44,327 bases of DNA from Pseudomonadota bacterium (GTDB lineage: Bacteria; Pseudomonadota; Alphaproteobacteria; Caulobacterales; Caulobacteraceae): positions 1 through 44,327 of the forward strand of contig CAUJHW010000089.1 in assembly GCA_963205005.1 (NCBI GenBank), given 5' to 3'. The notes under the pieces were generated by a model. The model was given only the letters and a program-made list of their open reading frames with translations, made no database searches and had not been told where the DNA came from. Numbering within the stretch: position 1 is the stretch's first letter; each line of letters starts with the position of its first letter. Below are positions 1-9,437 of the stretch, piece after piece. The translations under genes and the position numbers were made by a program.

Positions 1-1076
1 TCGACGATGTGGTCGACCATGGCCTCGTTGTCCATCTTGTGGTCGGGCTTGCCGGCCAGGTAGACCATGCCCGAGCCCTTGCCGCCGCCGGTGAAGCCGA
101 CGTCGGTCATCAGCGCCTCGCCGGGGCCGTTCACCACGCAGCCGATGATCGACAGGCTGAGCGAGGTGGAGATGTGGGCCAGCCGGCCCTCCAGGGCCTC
201 GACGGTCTTGATGACGTTGAAGCCCTGCCGGGCGCAGGACGGGCAGGCGATGATGTTCACGCCGCGATGGCGCAGGCCCAGGCTCTTGAGGATGTCGAAG
301 CCGACCTTGATCTCTTCCACCGGGTCGGCGGCGAGGCTGACGCGGATGGTGTCGCCGATCCCGGCCCACAGCATCGAGCCGATGCCGATGGAGGACTTCA
401 CCGTGCCGGTGCGCAGGGCGCCAGCTTCGGTGACGCCGAGATGCAGCGGGCAGTCGATGGCCTCGGCCAGCTGCTGGTAGGCAGCCACCGTCATGAAGGG
501 GTCGGACGCCTTCACGCTGATCTTGAATTCGTGGAAGTCGTGGTCCTGGAGGATACGGGCGTGGCGCAGCGCGCTCTCGACCATCGCCTCGGGGCAGGGC
601 TCGCCGTACTGTTCCAGCAGGTCACGCTCCAGCGAGCCGGCGTTGACGCCGATGCGCATGGAACAGCCGTGGTCGCGGGCGGCCTGGATCACGTCGCGGA
701 CGCGCGACGCATTGCCGATATTGCCGGGGTTGATCCGCAGGCAGGCCGCGCCCGCCTTGGCCGCCTCGATGCCGCGCCTGTAGTGAAAGTGGATGTCGGC
801 CACGAGCGGGACCCTCGACGCGCGGACGATCTCGGGGAACGCGGCGGTGGACTCCTCGTCGGGACAGGAGACCCGGACGATGTCGGCGCCGGCCTCCTCC
901 AGCTGGCGGATCTGGGCGATGGTCGCCTGAGCGTCGGCCGTGAGCGTGTTGGTCATCGACTGCACAGTGATCGGCGCGTCGCCGCCCACCTCGACGGACC
1001 CCACGCGGATCTTGCGGCTTGGCCGGCGATGGATCGCCCGCCAGGGGCGAACGGCGGTGTGGGCTTCTGCGGTCAT
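1..1076 (-). CDS. ispG: 4-hydroxy-3-methylbut-2-enyl diphosphate synthase (flavodoxin), 3' end missing
   Basis: IspG (GcpE) is the iron-sulfur enzyme that converts methylerythritol cyclodiphosphate to HMBPP in the cytosolic MEP isoprenoid pathway. Translation from the ATG at 1076 gives [13 protein letters not shown], then the family hallmarks [22 protein letters not shown] and FKISVKAS. The C-terminal part holds [13 protein letters not shown] with the first cluster cysteines and CVVNGPGEA with the third. About 358 codons are visible and the reading frame runs off the left edge close to the expected C-terminus, since the family is usually about 370-380 residues. The gene begins 46 bp after the rodZ stop on the same strand, so the two probably form one operon; rodZ-ispG linkage is also known from E. 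coli. The identification is firm and only the last residues are unseen. Confidence 0.95.
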   Translation of the reverse strand, partial: MTAEAHTAVRPWRAIHRRPSRKIRVGSVEVGGDAPITVQSMTNTLTADAQATIAQIRQLEEAGADIVRVSCPDEESTAAFPEIVRASRVPLVADIHFHYRRGIEAAKAGAACLRINPGNIGNASRVRDVIQAARDHGCSMRIGVNAGSLERDLLEQYGEPCPEAMVESALRHARILQDHDFHEFKISVKASDPFMTVAAYQQLAEAIDCPLHLGVTEAGALRTGTVKSSIGIGSMLWAGIGDTIRVSLAADPVEEIKVGFDILKSLGLRHRGVNIIACPSCARQGFNVIKTVEALEGRLAHISTSLSLSIIGCVVNGPGEALMTDVGFTGGGKGSGMVYLAGKPDHKMDNEAMVDHIV

Positions 1077-1122
1077 GATGGGGCGAAAATAGGGGGTTTG
1101 GACCTGAAACCCAAGGCGGGGT

Positions 1123-2235
1123 TTAGGGCGCCTTCGCCGCGGGCGGCGCCAGGGGCGCTGGGCGAGCGGCCGCCGGCGTCGCGCCGGGTGGCGGGGTGGC
1201 GAGTTTGGAGGCCAGGACCTGGTTGGCCGGAAGGACACCACGCGAGCGGCCGTAGACGAACACCTGGAAATCGACCGCGTTGGAGACGTCGAGGGTTAGC
1301 CCGGCGATGGGCGGGACGCGGAAGGCCTCGCCCTTGGCCATCTGGCGGCCGAAGTAGACCGAGCCGTCGGCTCCGCGCAGGATCAGCGAGGCGGGCTTGA
1401 GGGCCTGGAGGATCACCACGGCGCCCGGCTGCGGCGCGCCGGCGTCATAGACCTTGCCGGCCGGGACGAAAGTCTGCGGCAGGGCCGAGAGATCGATCGC
1501 GGGCGCCTGGTTGGCGGGGCGGGGCGCGCCGGCGGCGGGATCGGCCTTGATGCCCATGGCCTCGGCCAGGCCCGGCGTCTCGTAGGGCGGCGGGGTGGTG
1601 GATTCCACGGGCGCCGGCAGGGGATAGCCCAGCTGCATCACGCCGCCCCTGATGCTGGCCAGCGCCTTCGCCGTGGCGGCCTCGGGTGCGAGGGGCGAGG
1701 GCGGGGCATTGGCGATCATGGCCCGCTGGGCGACGTTCCACAGCACGATGGCGGCGATGATCACCAGGGCGCCGATCAGGAAGGCGGCCACCCGCGGATC
1801 GCGATCGTCCAGCATGCCGACGGGGGCGTGGAGCGGCTCGTCCAGCACGGGCTCGTCGCTTTTGAACCGCTCGACGGCGAGGTCCGGATCGAGGCCGAGG
1901 GAGGTGGCGTAGGCCCGGACGTAGCCGATGGTGAAGGGGCGCGAGGGCAGGGCGTCGAGCCGCATCTCCTCGATCGCCTCGAGATAGGCCCGGCGGATAC
2001 GGGTGTCGTCGGCCACATCCTGGAGCGTCAGGCCACGCTCGACGCGCACCGCCTGGAGGGCCGCGCCCAGGCTGGCGTGGGCCATCAGCGGATCGACCGG
2101 CGCGGGCGGCCCCTCGGGCGCGGTCGCCGGGGCGGCGGCCGGCGCTGCCGGCGGCGTCTGGCGGGCGAAGAGGCTTCGCGCGCGGGCCCGGTCCGAGGTC
2201 TCGGCCGACTTGCGGGAGTTGCGTTTGCGTAGCAC
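1123..2235 (-). CDS. rodZ: RodZ-like membrane protein with cytoplasmic helix-turn-helix
   Basis: This is a RodZ-type cell-shape protein of 370 residues; in known systems it links MreB filaments to the elongation machinery at the inner membrane. After a Pro/Ala-rich N-terminus, residues about 53-120 form an Xre-like HTH ([21 protein letters not shown], then [10 protein letters not shown]). One membrane helix follows at about 150-170 ([18 protein letters not shown]), then a Pro-rich periplasmic linker. A C-terminal domain at about 265-340 contains [14 protein letters not shown] and ends in a Pro/Ala tail, which matches the DUF4115 domain of RodZ. The start used is a GTG at 2235; an ATG at 2085, just before the HTH, is a possible shorter start. 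It is upstream of ispG, as in other proteobacteria. The family call is good, but the role in shape is inferred from the family. Confidence 0.85.
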   Translation of the reverse strand: MLRKRNSRKSAETSDRARARSLFARQTPPAAPAAAPATAPEGPPAPVDPLMAHASLGAALQAVRVERGLTLQDVADDTRIRRAYLEAIEEMRLDALPSRPFTIGYVRAYATSLGLDPDLAVERFKSDEPVLDEPLHAPVGMLDDRDPRVAAFLIGALVIIAAIVLWNVAQRAMIANAPPSPLAPEAATAKALASIRGGVMQLGYPLPAPVESTTPPPYETPGLAEAMGIKADPAAGAPRPANQAPAIDLSALPQTFVPAGKVYDAGAPQPGAVVILQALKPASLILRGADGSVYFGRQMAKGEAFRVPPIAGLTLDVSNAVDFQVFVYGRSRGVLPANQVLASKLATPPPGATPAAARPAPLAPPAAKAP

Positions 2236-2298
2236 GCGGGGTCCGGGGGGCTCCGTCGCGGGTGAGGGATCACCCAGCGGCGCTGATTATGGCGTGAG

Positions 2299-4560
2299 TC
2301 AGACCGCGAGGTAGAGTTTGCGCGCGAGCGTTTCAATCTCGTTGCGCACGGACCCGGCGCCGGACTTCAGCAGGGCCGAGACCCCGCGGCGGGCGGCTTC
2401 GCGGTCGCAGCTCAGCACCATCTGCTTGACCGGACCGATGCCGGCCGGCGGCATGGACAGGCGCTCGAAGCCCAGGGCCACCAGGGCGAAGGCCTCCAGC
2501 GGCCGCCCGGCCATTTCGCCGCAGACGCTGACCGGGGTCCCGGTCTCGGCGCAGGCCCGCTGGATCGTCTCCAGCGCCCGCAGCGCCGGCGGCGACAGGG
2601 GGTCGTAGCGGTCGGCCACCCTGGGGTTCCCGCGATCGGCGGCGAACAGGTACTGCATCAGGTCGTTGGTGCCGACGCTGACGAAGTCGGTCATCGGCAG
2701 CAGGGCGTCCAGGTGCCAGATCAGCGACGGCGCCTCGATCATCGCGCCGACATCGAGACGTGAGGGCGCAGGGCGGCCGCGACGCTGGGCCCAGGCCACC
2801 TCGGTCTCGACGAGGGCGCGGCCGGCGCGGAACTCGTCCACGCTGGCCACGAGGGGGAACATGATCTGCAGCGGCCGGCCCCTGGACGCGGCGATCAGGG
2901 CGCGGAGCTGGAGGCGCAGCAGGGCGGGCCGGTCCAGACCCATGCGGATCGCCCGCCAGCCCAGCGCCGGGTTCTCCTCGCGCTCGGCCTCCATGTAGGG
3001 CAGCACCTTGTCGCCGCCGAGATCGAGGGTGCGGAAGGTGACGGGCAGGTCGCCGGCGGCGTCCATCACCCGCGAGTAGAGGGCCGTCTGGGCGTTGAAG
3101 CGCGGCATCTCCTCCGAGACCATGAACTGGAACTCGGTGCGGAACAGGCCGATGCCCTCGGCGCCGGTGTCGACCAGGCTCTCGAGGTCCACGTCGAGGC
3201 CGGCGTTCATCAGCATGGTGACCTTCACGCCGTCGCGGGTGAAGGCCGGGGTGTCCTTGAGCTTGGCGAACTCGGCCTGGCGCTGGCGGCGCACATCGAT
3301 GCGGGCCTGGATCGCCTTCACCACGTCCGGGCGCGGGCGCAGGTAGGCCTCGCCGGTCTCGGCGTCGACGATAACGGGGTCGCCTTCGGACACCCGGTCG
3401 CGCAGGCCCTGCAGGCGGCCGACGCAGGGAATGTCGAGCGCGCGGGCGACGATGGCGGCGTGGCTGGCGGAGGACCCTTCCTCCAGCAGGAGGCCGCGCA
3501 GCTTGTGGCGGTCGTATTCCAGCAGGTCGGCGGGGCCGAGGTTCCGGGCGATCAGCACGGCGTTGGCGGGCAGCTCGCGGGCGACGCTGCCGTTGCCGGC
3601 CAGGTGGCGCAGCAGCCGGTCGTTGAGGTCTTCGAGATCGTGCAGCCGCTCGCGCAGATAGGGATCGCGGGCCTGGCCCAGACGGGCCCGGTGCTCGGAG
3701 CGCACGCGCTCGACGGCGGCCTCGGCGGTGAGGCCGTTCTTGACGGCGTCCTCGAGACTGCGGTTCCAGCTGCCCGAATGGGCGAACATCCGGTAGGTCT
3801 CGAGCACCTCGAAGGAGGCGTCGACCAGGCCGTGCTGGCCCTCCAGCATCTGGTCGATCTGGGCCTTGAGTGCGGACAGGGCCCGGGCCAGCCGTTCCTC
3901 TTCCGCGGCCACGTCGTCGGACAGCAGCTGGGACGAGGCCACCGGCGGCTCGTGGAGGACGACCACGCCATAGGCCAGGCCCTCGGCGAACCGCGAGCCG
4001 ATCAGGCGTTCGGGCCGCCGGGGTGAAAGCTCGACGCCCTCCAGTTCCTCGACGGTGATCAGCTCGCCGGAGGCCACCATCTCGGCCAGGACCATGGCGA
4101 CGATCTGCAGATCCTCGACCTCGTCCTCGGTGTAGACGCGCGCGGTGCGGTTCTGGACCACCAGCACCCCGATGGCCCGGCCGCCGCGCAGCAGCGGAAC
4201 GCCGAGGAAGGCGTGGTAGGGATCTTCGCCGGTTTCCGGTCGGTAGGAGAAGGCCGGGTGGGCCGGCGCGTCGGCCAGGTTCAGCGGCCGGCCCTGCTTC
4301 ATGATCTCGCCGATCAGGCCTTCGCCGGGCTTCATCCGGGTGACGTGGATCGCCTTGGCGTCGAGGCCCTCGGTGGCGAAGAATTCCATCTCCCCGTTGG
4401 CGCGCCGCAGGTAGATCGAGCAGACCTCGGCCACCATCGAAAGGGCGATGATCCGCACGACCATGTCGAGACGCTGCTGCGCAGGGCCGCCGCCGGCCAG
4501 CGCCTCGCGGATCTGCCTCAGCAGGCTCCGCTGTCCACGTATGGCGACCTGTCCGGCCAT
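2299..4560 (-). CDS. ptsP: phosphoenolpyruvate-protein phosphotransferase, nitrogen PTS enzyme I
   Basis: EI-Ntr starts the nitrogen-related phosphotransferase relay by taking phosphate from PEP and passing it to NPr. The 753-residue length is normal for PtsP. Residues about 20-165 are the N-terminal GAF sensory domain that separates PtsP from the sugar EI (PtsI). A helical HPr-interaction region follows, then the swivelling phosphohistidine domain with GSSASHAAIVARA (phospho-His at residue 367). The C-terminal PEP-binding barrel shows GIGLFRTEF, SVGTNDLMQY and SVCGEMAGRP. The ATG at 4560 is preceded by a 150-bp gap holding an 8-bp inverted repeat. The gene is on the same strand as lysC but separated from it by four plus-strand genes. 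The product is clear; regulation is not. Confidence 0.95.
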   Translation of the reverse strand: MAGQVAIRGQRSLLRQIREALAGGGPAQQRLDMVVRIIALSMVAEVCSIYLRRANGEMEFFATEGLDAKAIHVTRMKPGEGLIGEIMKQGRPLNLADAPAHPAFSYRPETGEDPYHAFLGVPLLRGGRAIGVLVVQNRTARVYTEDEVEDLQIVAMVLAEMVASGELITVEELEGVELSPRRPERLIGSRFAEGLAYGVVVLHEPPVASSQLLSDDVAAEEERLARALSALKAQIDQMLEGQHGLVDASFEVLETYRMFAHSGSWNRSLEDAVKNGLTAEAAVERVRSEHRARLGQARDPYLRERLHDLEDLNDRLLRHLAGNGSVARELPANAVLIARNLGPADLLEYDRHKLRGLLLEEGSSASHAAIVARALDIPCVGRLQGLRDRVSEGDPVIVDAETGEAYLRPRPDVVKAIQARIDVRRQRQAEFAKLKDTPAFTRDGVKVTMLMNAGLDVDLESLVDTGAEGIGLFRTEFQFMVSEEMPRFNAQTALYSRVMDAAGDLPVTFRTLDLGGDKVLPYMEAEREENPALGWRAIRMGLDRPALLRLQLRALIAASRGRPLQIMFPLVASVDEFRAGRALVETEVAWAQRRGRPAPSRLDVGAMIEAPSLIWHLDALLPMTDFVSVGTNDLMQYLFAADRGNPRVADRYDPLSPPALRALETIQRACAETGTPVSVCGEMAGRPLEAFALVALGFERLSMPPAGIGPVKQMVLSCDREAARRGVSALLKSGAGSVRNEIETLARKLYLAV

Positions 4561-4569
4561 CGTAGCTGC

Positions 4570-4609
4570 AATATCCTCCCGTACTTTCGCCGTTCCCTAG
4601 CAGGATATT
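4570..4609. repeat. inverted repeat upstream of ptsP
   Basis: Perfect 8-bp arms, AATATCCT at 4570-4577 and AGGATATT at 4602-4609, are separated by 24 bp. The nearer arm lies about 10 bp before the ptsP ATG. Centre-to-centre spacing is 32 bp, close to three helical turns, which would suit a dimeric or looping operator; a 5'-UTR hairpin is the alternative. The arms are AT-rich in a high-GC setting. Function is unproven. Confidence 0.35.
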
Positions 4610-4710
4610 CCATCAATACCGAGACGGAATGCCCGGCGTCGCGATCACGGCGCGCCGATGCCCCCTGAGCGGGCATGGCCACCGACGCGCGTCGCAGCTA
4701 GGGTCGTTGC

Positions 4711-6099
4711 GTGCCCGAAGCGCCCGCCCAGGATCGCCCCTTCACTCCGCCCGGCGTGATCGTCCCGGATGCGCCGCTGCCCTACTTCCACGCCCTGTGG
4801 AAGCTGATGGACAACCCCCTCGAGGCCTGGCCGAAGGCGGTCTACGAGGAACCCTACTTCCAGCGCGGCGACGACCGGCAGATGTTCCTCTACGCGTCGG
4901 ACCCGGCGATGCTGAAGGACATCCTGCTCGACAGGATCGACGCCTTTCCCAAGGACTGGATGTTCGACCGGGTGACCAAGCCGGCCCTGGGCGAAGGTCT
5001 GCTGACCGCGCAGGGCGAGGCCTGGCGCTGGCAGAGGCGCGCCGCCGCCCCCGGGTTCCGGCCGGACAATGTGGCGGCGATGACCCCGGTGATGGTCCGC
5101 GCGGCCGAGGCGGCCCTGGCCCGCTGGCGCGACCGGGGCGACGGCGCCCGGCTGGACATCGCCACCGAGATGACGGGCGTCACCTTCCAGGTGATCCTCG
5201 ACACCATGCTGTCGGGCGGCGAGGGGATCGACGTGGCCCAGGCGGCGCGGGCGATCACCGACTATCTGGAGACCCTGGGCAAGATCACCCCGGCCGACCT
5301 GCTGCAGTGGCCGACCTGGACGCGGGTGGCGCTGGCGCCGCGGGGTTACCGGGCGATGGTTGCGCTGAAGGCGATGGTCGACCGCATGGTGGCGCGGCGT
5401 CGCCACGAGGCCGCGCGTGGCGACCTGGTCGACCTTCTGATGCAGGCGCAGGACCCGGAGAGCGGGCGGCGGATGGACGACGTGTTGCTGCGCGACAACC
5501 TGCTGACCTTCATCGGCGCGGGCCACGAGACCACGGCGCTGGCGCTGACCTGGTCGCTCTACCTGCTGGGCGCCGACCCGGGCACGGCGGCGCGGGTGCG
5601 GGCCGAGATCGCCGACGTGGCGGGCGACGCCACCCTCACCGATGATCATGTCCAGCGCCTGACCTTCACCCGCCAGGTCGTTCTGGAGGCCATGCGGCTC
5701 TACCCGTCCCTGCCCCTGCTCAGCCGGATGTGCGCCGAGGACGTCGAGGCGGGCGGGGTGAAGGTGCGCAAGGGCACCTTCGTGTTCATCCCCATCTACG
5801 CGATCCACCGGCACCGGCTGCTGTGGACTGACCCGGACGTCTTCGACCCCGACCGCTTCAGCCCGGAGCGGAGCGTGGGCCGCCACCGCTTCGCCTACCT
5901 GCCGTTCGGGGCGGGGCCCCGGGTCTGCATCGGCCCGGCCGTCGCCCAGACCGAGACCGTCGCCATCCTGGCCACGCTTGTCCGCGGCGCGGAGCTGGAG
6001 CCCGATCCCGGCCACAGGATCCGCCCGGTGATGCGGGTGTCGATGCGGCCGCAGGGCGGGATGCCGATGACGCTGCGGCTGCGGCAGGACGCGCCCTGA
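4711..6099 (+). CDS. cytochrome P450 monooxygenase
   Basis: This is a soluble bacterial P450 of 462 residues that would insert oxygen into an unknown substrate using electrons from partner redox proteins. All diagnostic elements are present: the I-helix AGHETT at 270-275, ExxR as EAMR at 326-329, the PDVFDPDRF segment near 375-383, and the haem loop FGAGPRVCIG with the thiolate Cys406. There is no signal peptide or membrane anchor. The start is a GTG at 4711. No ferredoxin or ferredoxin reductase gene lies in the window, so its redox partner must be elsewhere. It is the first of four plus-strand genes (P450, hydrolase, MFS, regulator) that may form an accessory unit. The P450 family number and substrate cannot be told from the sequence alone. 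Confidence 0.93.
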   Translation: MPEAPAQDRPFTPPGVIVPDAPLPYFHALWKLMDNPLEAWPKAVYEEPYFQRGDDRQMFLYASDPAMLKDILLDRIDAFPKDWMFDRVTKPALGEGLLTAQGEAWRWQRRAAAPGFRPDNVAAMTPVMVRAAEAALARWRDRGDGARLDIATEMTGVTFQVILDTMLSGGEGIDVAQAARAITDYLETLGKITPADLLQWPTWTRVALAPRGYRAMVALKAMVDRMVARRRHEAARGDLVDLLMQAQDPESGRRMDDVLLRDNLLTFIGAGHETTALALTWSLYLLGADPGTAARVRAEIADVAGDATLTDDHVQRLTFTRQVVLEAMRLYPSLPLLSRMCAEDVEAGGVKVRKGTFVFIPIYAIHRHRLLWTDPDVFDPDRFSPERSVGRHRFAYLPFGAGPRVCIGPAVAQTETVAILATLVRGAELEPDPGHRIRPVMRVSMRPQGGMPMTLRLRQDAP

Positions 6100-6191
6100 C
6101 CCTGGCGTAGCGGCCTTCGTCCAAGCCGGCTCTTGAGCATTTCCCGGTCCCGGCCCATCGTCCCCCCAACGATAGAGGGACGGGGGCGTCG

Positions 6192-7919
6192 ATGGTGCGG
6201 AAATGGCTGGCCTTTGGCCTCGCCTGGGCTTTGATCCTGGGTGGCGCGTTCCTGGCGCATTCGATCCAGACACAGCGCGGGACCACCGTCTCGGAGGTGC
6301 GGATCGCCGCGGCGCCGGGGGTGACGGTGTCGGGCCTGCTCTACACGCCGCGCAACGCCACGGCGGCGACGCCGGCGCCGGCGGTGCTGATCAGCCACGG
6401 CTACATCAACACCCGCGAGATGCAGAGCCCGTTCGCCATCGAGCTGGCCCGCCGCGGTTTCGTGGTGCTGTCGATGGACATGACCGGCCACGGCTATTCC
6501 GGCGGGATCGTGGGCACCGCCGATTTCGGCGGCCCGGCGGCGCTGCGCTACCTGCGAAGCCTGCCGGTGGTGGACAGGGCCAACGTGGGCCTCGAGGGCC
6601 ATTCCATGGGCGGCGGGCCGATCCTGGCCGCGGCGGCCGAGATCCCCGACGGCTACCGGTCGATCGTGCTGGAAGGCTCGACGCCGGGCCTGCTGGGCGC
6701 CAAGGCCCCGGCCAATCCGCGGAACCTGGCGGTGGTCTTCGGCCAGTTCGACGAGTTCGCGGGCCTGATGTGGCAGGTTCCCAAGGGCAGCCTGGTGGCC
6801 ACCTCGCCCAAGCTGCAGAAGGTGTTCGGCCTGACCGGGCCGGTGGAAGTGGACCACATCTATGGCTCGGTCGCGGACGGCACCGCCCGGGTGCTGCTGA
6901 ACCCGCCTGTGACGCACCCGTGGGAGCACTTCTCGCAGGCCGGGGTGGGCGGGGCGATCGGCTGGTTCCAGAAGACCCTGCCCGCGCCGCATGCCCGGCC
7001 GCTGAACGACCAGGTCTGGCTGTGGAAGGAGATCGGCACCCTGATTTCCTTCGTCGGCATGGTGTGGCTGATCCTGGCCACGTTCGAGCTGTTGCTGGCC
7101 TCGAAAACCTTCGCCGGGCTGAACCATGCCGCCGAGCCGCTGGCCGAGCGACGCGACCTGCGGTGGTGGCTGGCCTTCGCGATCACCGCGGGCCTGCCGG
7201 CGATCACCTACTTCCCGCTGATGAAGATCGGCCAGATCGTGTTCCCGACCGCGCTCACGCCGCAGTGGATCCAGAACCAGCTGCTGGTATGGGCGCTGGG
7301 GACGGCGCTGATCAGCCTGGCCATCGGCCTGGTCCTGCGGCGCGGCCGGCCCAGCTTCACGCCCAACTGGGGCCTGTCGATCGGGGCGGCCGCGGCGACC
7401 ATGGGCCTGGCCTATGCCTCGCTGGTGCTGGTGGATGCGGTGTTCAAGGTGGACTACCGCTTCTGGGTGCTGGGAATGAAGCCGCTGGACGCCGCCCGCG
7501 CCGGCATGCTGCCGGTCTATCTGATCGGGTGGACGGCGTTCTTCCTCATCAGCCTGCGCGGCCTGGCGGCCAACCTGGCGGTGCGCGGCGAGGGCCTGGT
7601 CGCCCAGGTCGGCTGGGCCAAGGCCGCCATGAGCCTGGGCTTCCTGGTCCTGGTCGTCTGGCAGTATGCGACCCTGTTCACGACCGGCCTGCTGGCCACG
7701 CCGACCGAGCCGCTGAACGTGATCGTGGCGATCCAGTTCATCCCGCTGCTGGCGGTGGTGGGGGTGATCGCCGCCTACACCTACCGGCGGACCAACTCCT
7801 ACGTGCCGGGGGCCCTGATCTGCGCGCTGCTGATCAGCTGGTACGTGACCTCGGGCACGGCCAACCACTGGCGGCCGGGGTTCGCGCCGGAACTTCCGGG
7901 CGCCAGCGCCCGCCGCTAG
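6192..7919 (+). CDS. membrane-anchored alpha/beta hydrolase with polytopic C-terminal domain
   Basis: This 575-residue protein has two parts. Residues 1-25 are a hydrophobic anchor. About 35-330 form an alpha/beta hydrolase with LISHGY for the oxyanion strand and the nucleophile elbow GHSMGG (Ser138). Residues about 345-570 hold several hydrophobic segments (for example LISFVGMVWLILATFELLL and LVLVVWQYATLF), predicted as roughly seven membrane helices. The catalytic domain would then sit at the membrane, probably outside the cytoplasm. Such fusions are seen in uncharacterised bacterial dienelactone-hydrolase-like proteins; the substrate is unknown. It follows the P450 by 92 bp and precedes the MFS gene by 50 bp, suggesting co-transcription. 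The ATG at 6192 begins MVRKWLAFGL, a sensible membrane-protein N-terminus. Confidence 0.8.
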   Translation: MVRKWLAFGLAWALILGGAFLAHSIQTQRGTTVSEVRIAAAPGVTVSGLLYTPRNATAATPAPAVLISHGYINTREMQSPFAIELARRGFVVLSMDMTGHGYSGGIVGTADFGGPAALRYLRSLPVVDRANVGLEGHSMGGGPILAAAAEIPDGYRSIVLEGSTPGLLGAKAPANPRNLAVVFGQFDEFAGLMWQVPKGSLVATSPKLQKVFGLTGPVEVDHIYGSVADGTARVLLNPPVTHPWEHFSQAGVGGAIGWFQKTLPAPHARPLNDQVWLWKEIGTLISFVGMVWLILATFELLLASKTFAGLNHAAEPLAERRDLRWWLAFAITAGLPAITYFPLMKIGQIVFPTALTPQWIQNQLLVWALGTALISLAIGLVLRRGRPSFTPNWGLSIGAAAATMGLAYASLVLVDAVFKVDYRFWVLGMKPLDAARAGMLPVYLIGWTAFFLISLRGLAANLAVRGEGLVAQVGWAKAAMSLGFLVLVVWQYATLFTTGLLATPTEPLNVIVAIQFIPLLAVVGVIAAYTYRRTNSYVPGALICALLISWYVTSGTANHWRPGFAPELPGASARR

Positions 7920-7969
7920 GGCGGGGCTGGATGCTGGCCGGGGCGCGATCCAGCGGCTAACGAGCGGTC

Positions 7970-9379
7970 ATGAGCACGTCGGAACCGAAGAGCACAGGGT
8001 GGGGCGACCTGCTGGCCGATGGCCGGCTTCCCCGGTTCGCCCTGATCTGCCTGGGCGTCTGGCTGAACGCGGCCGACAGCCTGGTGACGGCGACCATCAT
8101 GCCCAGCGTCGGCGCCGATCTGGGCGGCTATGCCTATTTCGCCTGGGCGACCGCGGGGTTCCTGGTGGGCGCGATCCTGGCCGGGGCCAGCGCGGGGCGG
8201 CTGTCGGAACTGTTCGGGCTGAAGGCCTCGACGGCGCTGGCCGGGGTGATCATGGCCGTGGGCTGCGTGATGAGCGCAATGGCGCCGGACGTGGGCACCT
8301 TCCTCGCCGGGCGGCTGATCCAGGGGCTGGGCAGCGGCTGGATCTCGGGGTTCGCCATGGTGGCCATCGCCTTCATGTTCCCCGAGCGGCATCTTGCGCG
8401 GGTGTTCTCGGCCGTGACCTTCGTGTGGGGGATTGCAACCGTCCTGGGCCCGCTGTTCGGCGGGCTGGTGCTGGAAGGCGGCGGATGGCGGGACGTCTTC
8501 TTGCTGTTCGCCCTGCAGGCCGTGGTGTTCAGCGCCGCCGCGCCGTTCCTGCTGGCGGGATCGTCGAAGGGCGAGGGCGGACCGGGCATCCCCTGGCTGC
8601 AGCTGGGGGTGCTGGCGGTGGGGGTGGCGGCCATCGCGGTGGCCGATGTGCTGCGCAACGCCGCCCTGTCGATCGGGCTGGTCACCGGCGGGATCGTGGT
8701 GCTGGGCCTCGTGGTCTGGATCGACGGCCGGGCGCGCGTGCGCCTGCTGCCGCACAGGGCCGGGGACCTGAGGACGGTCTGCGGCTCGGGCTATCTGGCC
8801 ATGTTCGCGCTTACCGCCGCGTCGATGGGGTTCGCCATCTACGGCCCGCCGATCCTCCAGCAACTGCGGGGCTTCACGCCCCTGTGGGCGGGCTACGCCA
8901 TCGGGGTGGAATCGCTGGCCTGGACCGTGGCGGCCATGGCCGTGGCCGGGGCGACAGGGGTCTGGGACAGGCGGTGGACCCGCCTCGGCGCGCTGTGCCT
9001 GACGCTGAGTCTGGTGATCCTGACCTGGGCGATGGGCGACGGGCCGCTGGCGTGGATACTGGTCGGCGGGAGCCTGCTGGGGGCGGCGTTCGGATTTTCA
9101 TGGGCGTTCATGAGCCGCCGGGTGCTGGCGGCCCTGTCGGATGAGGACCGGGCCATCGGCTCTTCCGCGATCACCGCCGTGCGCCAGACCGGTGCGGCCG
9201 CCGGCGCGGCGATCTCCGGCGTGGCGGCGAACATGGCCGGGTTCGCCCATGGCCTGACCGACGCCAGCGCACGGTCGGCCTCAGTGTGGGTCTTCGCCTC
9301 GGTGATACCGCTGGCGCTGATCGGAACCTGGGCGACCTTCCGGCTGACCGGCGACGCCGAGACCGCCGTGGCGGACTGA
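7970..9379 (+). CDS. MFS transporter, probable drug/metabolite efflux type
   Basis: This is a 469-residue major facilitator superfamily protein with about 12-14 hydrophobic segments. Motif-A-like ASAGRLSELFGLKAS follows the second helix, and GRLIQGLGSGWISG is the typical helix-4 motif. WGIATVLGPLFGGLVLEGGGWRDVF matches motif C of antiporters, including the GPLFGG core, which points to proton-driven export rather than uptake. It would reside in the inner membrane. It lies 50 bp after the hydrolase gene and 58 bp before the twin-winged-helix regulator, an arrangement often seen for an exporter with a local regulator. The substrate is unknown. The ATG at 7970 (MSTSEPKSTGWGD) fits the family start. 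Confidence 0.88.
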   Translation: MSTSEPKSTGWGDLLADGRLPRFALICLGVWLNAADSLVTATIMPSVGADLGGYAYFAWATAGFLVGAILAGASAGRLSELFGLKASTALAGVIMAVGCVMSAMAPDVGTFLAGRLIQGLGSGWISGFAMVAIAFMFPERHLARVFSAVTFVWGIATVLGPLFGGLVLEGGGWRDVFLLFALQAVVFSAAAPFLLAGSSKGEGGPGIPWLQLGVLAVGVAAIAVADVLRNAALSIGLVTGGIVVLGLVVWIDGRARVRLLPHRAGDLRTVCGSGYLAMFALTAASMGFAIYGPPILQQLRGFTPLWAGYAIGVESLAWTVAAMAVAGATGVWDRRWTRLGALCLTLSLVILTWAMGDGPLAWILVGGSLLGAAFGFSWAFMSRRVLAALSDEDRAIGSSAITAVRQTGAAAGAAISGVAANMAGFAHGLTDASARSASVWVFASVIPLALIGTWATFRLTGDAETAVAD

Positions 9380-9402
9380 GCGGCGCAAGTCAGGTCCCCA
9401 AG

Positions 9403-9431
9403 TTGAGGATTCCGGCCCGGGCGCCTACTGT
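9403..9431 (+). promoter_or_regulatory. possible promoter for the twin-winged-helix gene
   Basis: TTGAGG at 9403-9408 and TACTGT at 9426-9431 are separated by 17 bp, as in a sigma70-type promoter. The match to consensus is partial. The expected transcription start would fall at about the ATG at 9438, implying a leaderless transcript. The MFS gene ends only 24 bp upstream, so read-through is equally possible. Confidence 0.25.
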
Positions 9432-9437
9432 CGCCCC

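Noticed and set aside
388..500. Possible small gene on the plus strand within ispG
   Set aside because: It lies entirely antisense to conserved IspG coding sequence and has no ribosome site or recognisable product.
9..1400. Long plus-strand open frame opposite ispG and the end of rodZ
   Set aside because: Its product is low-complexity Arg/Gly/His/Ala sequence, typical of antisense frames in high-GC DNA, whereas the minus-strand frames give clear IspG and RodZ motifs. The same holds for long antisense frames at 4645-6273, 5895-7868, 17244-19280, 31098-34046, 36896-38920 and 40713-42968.
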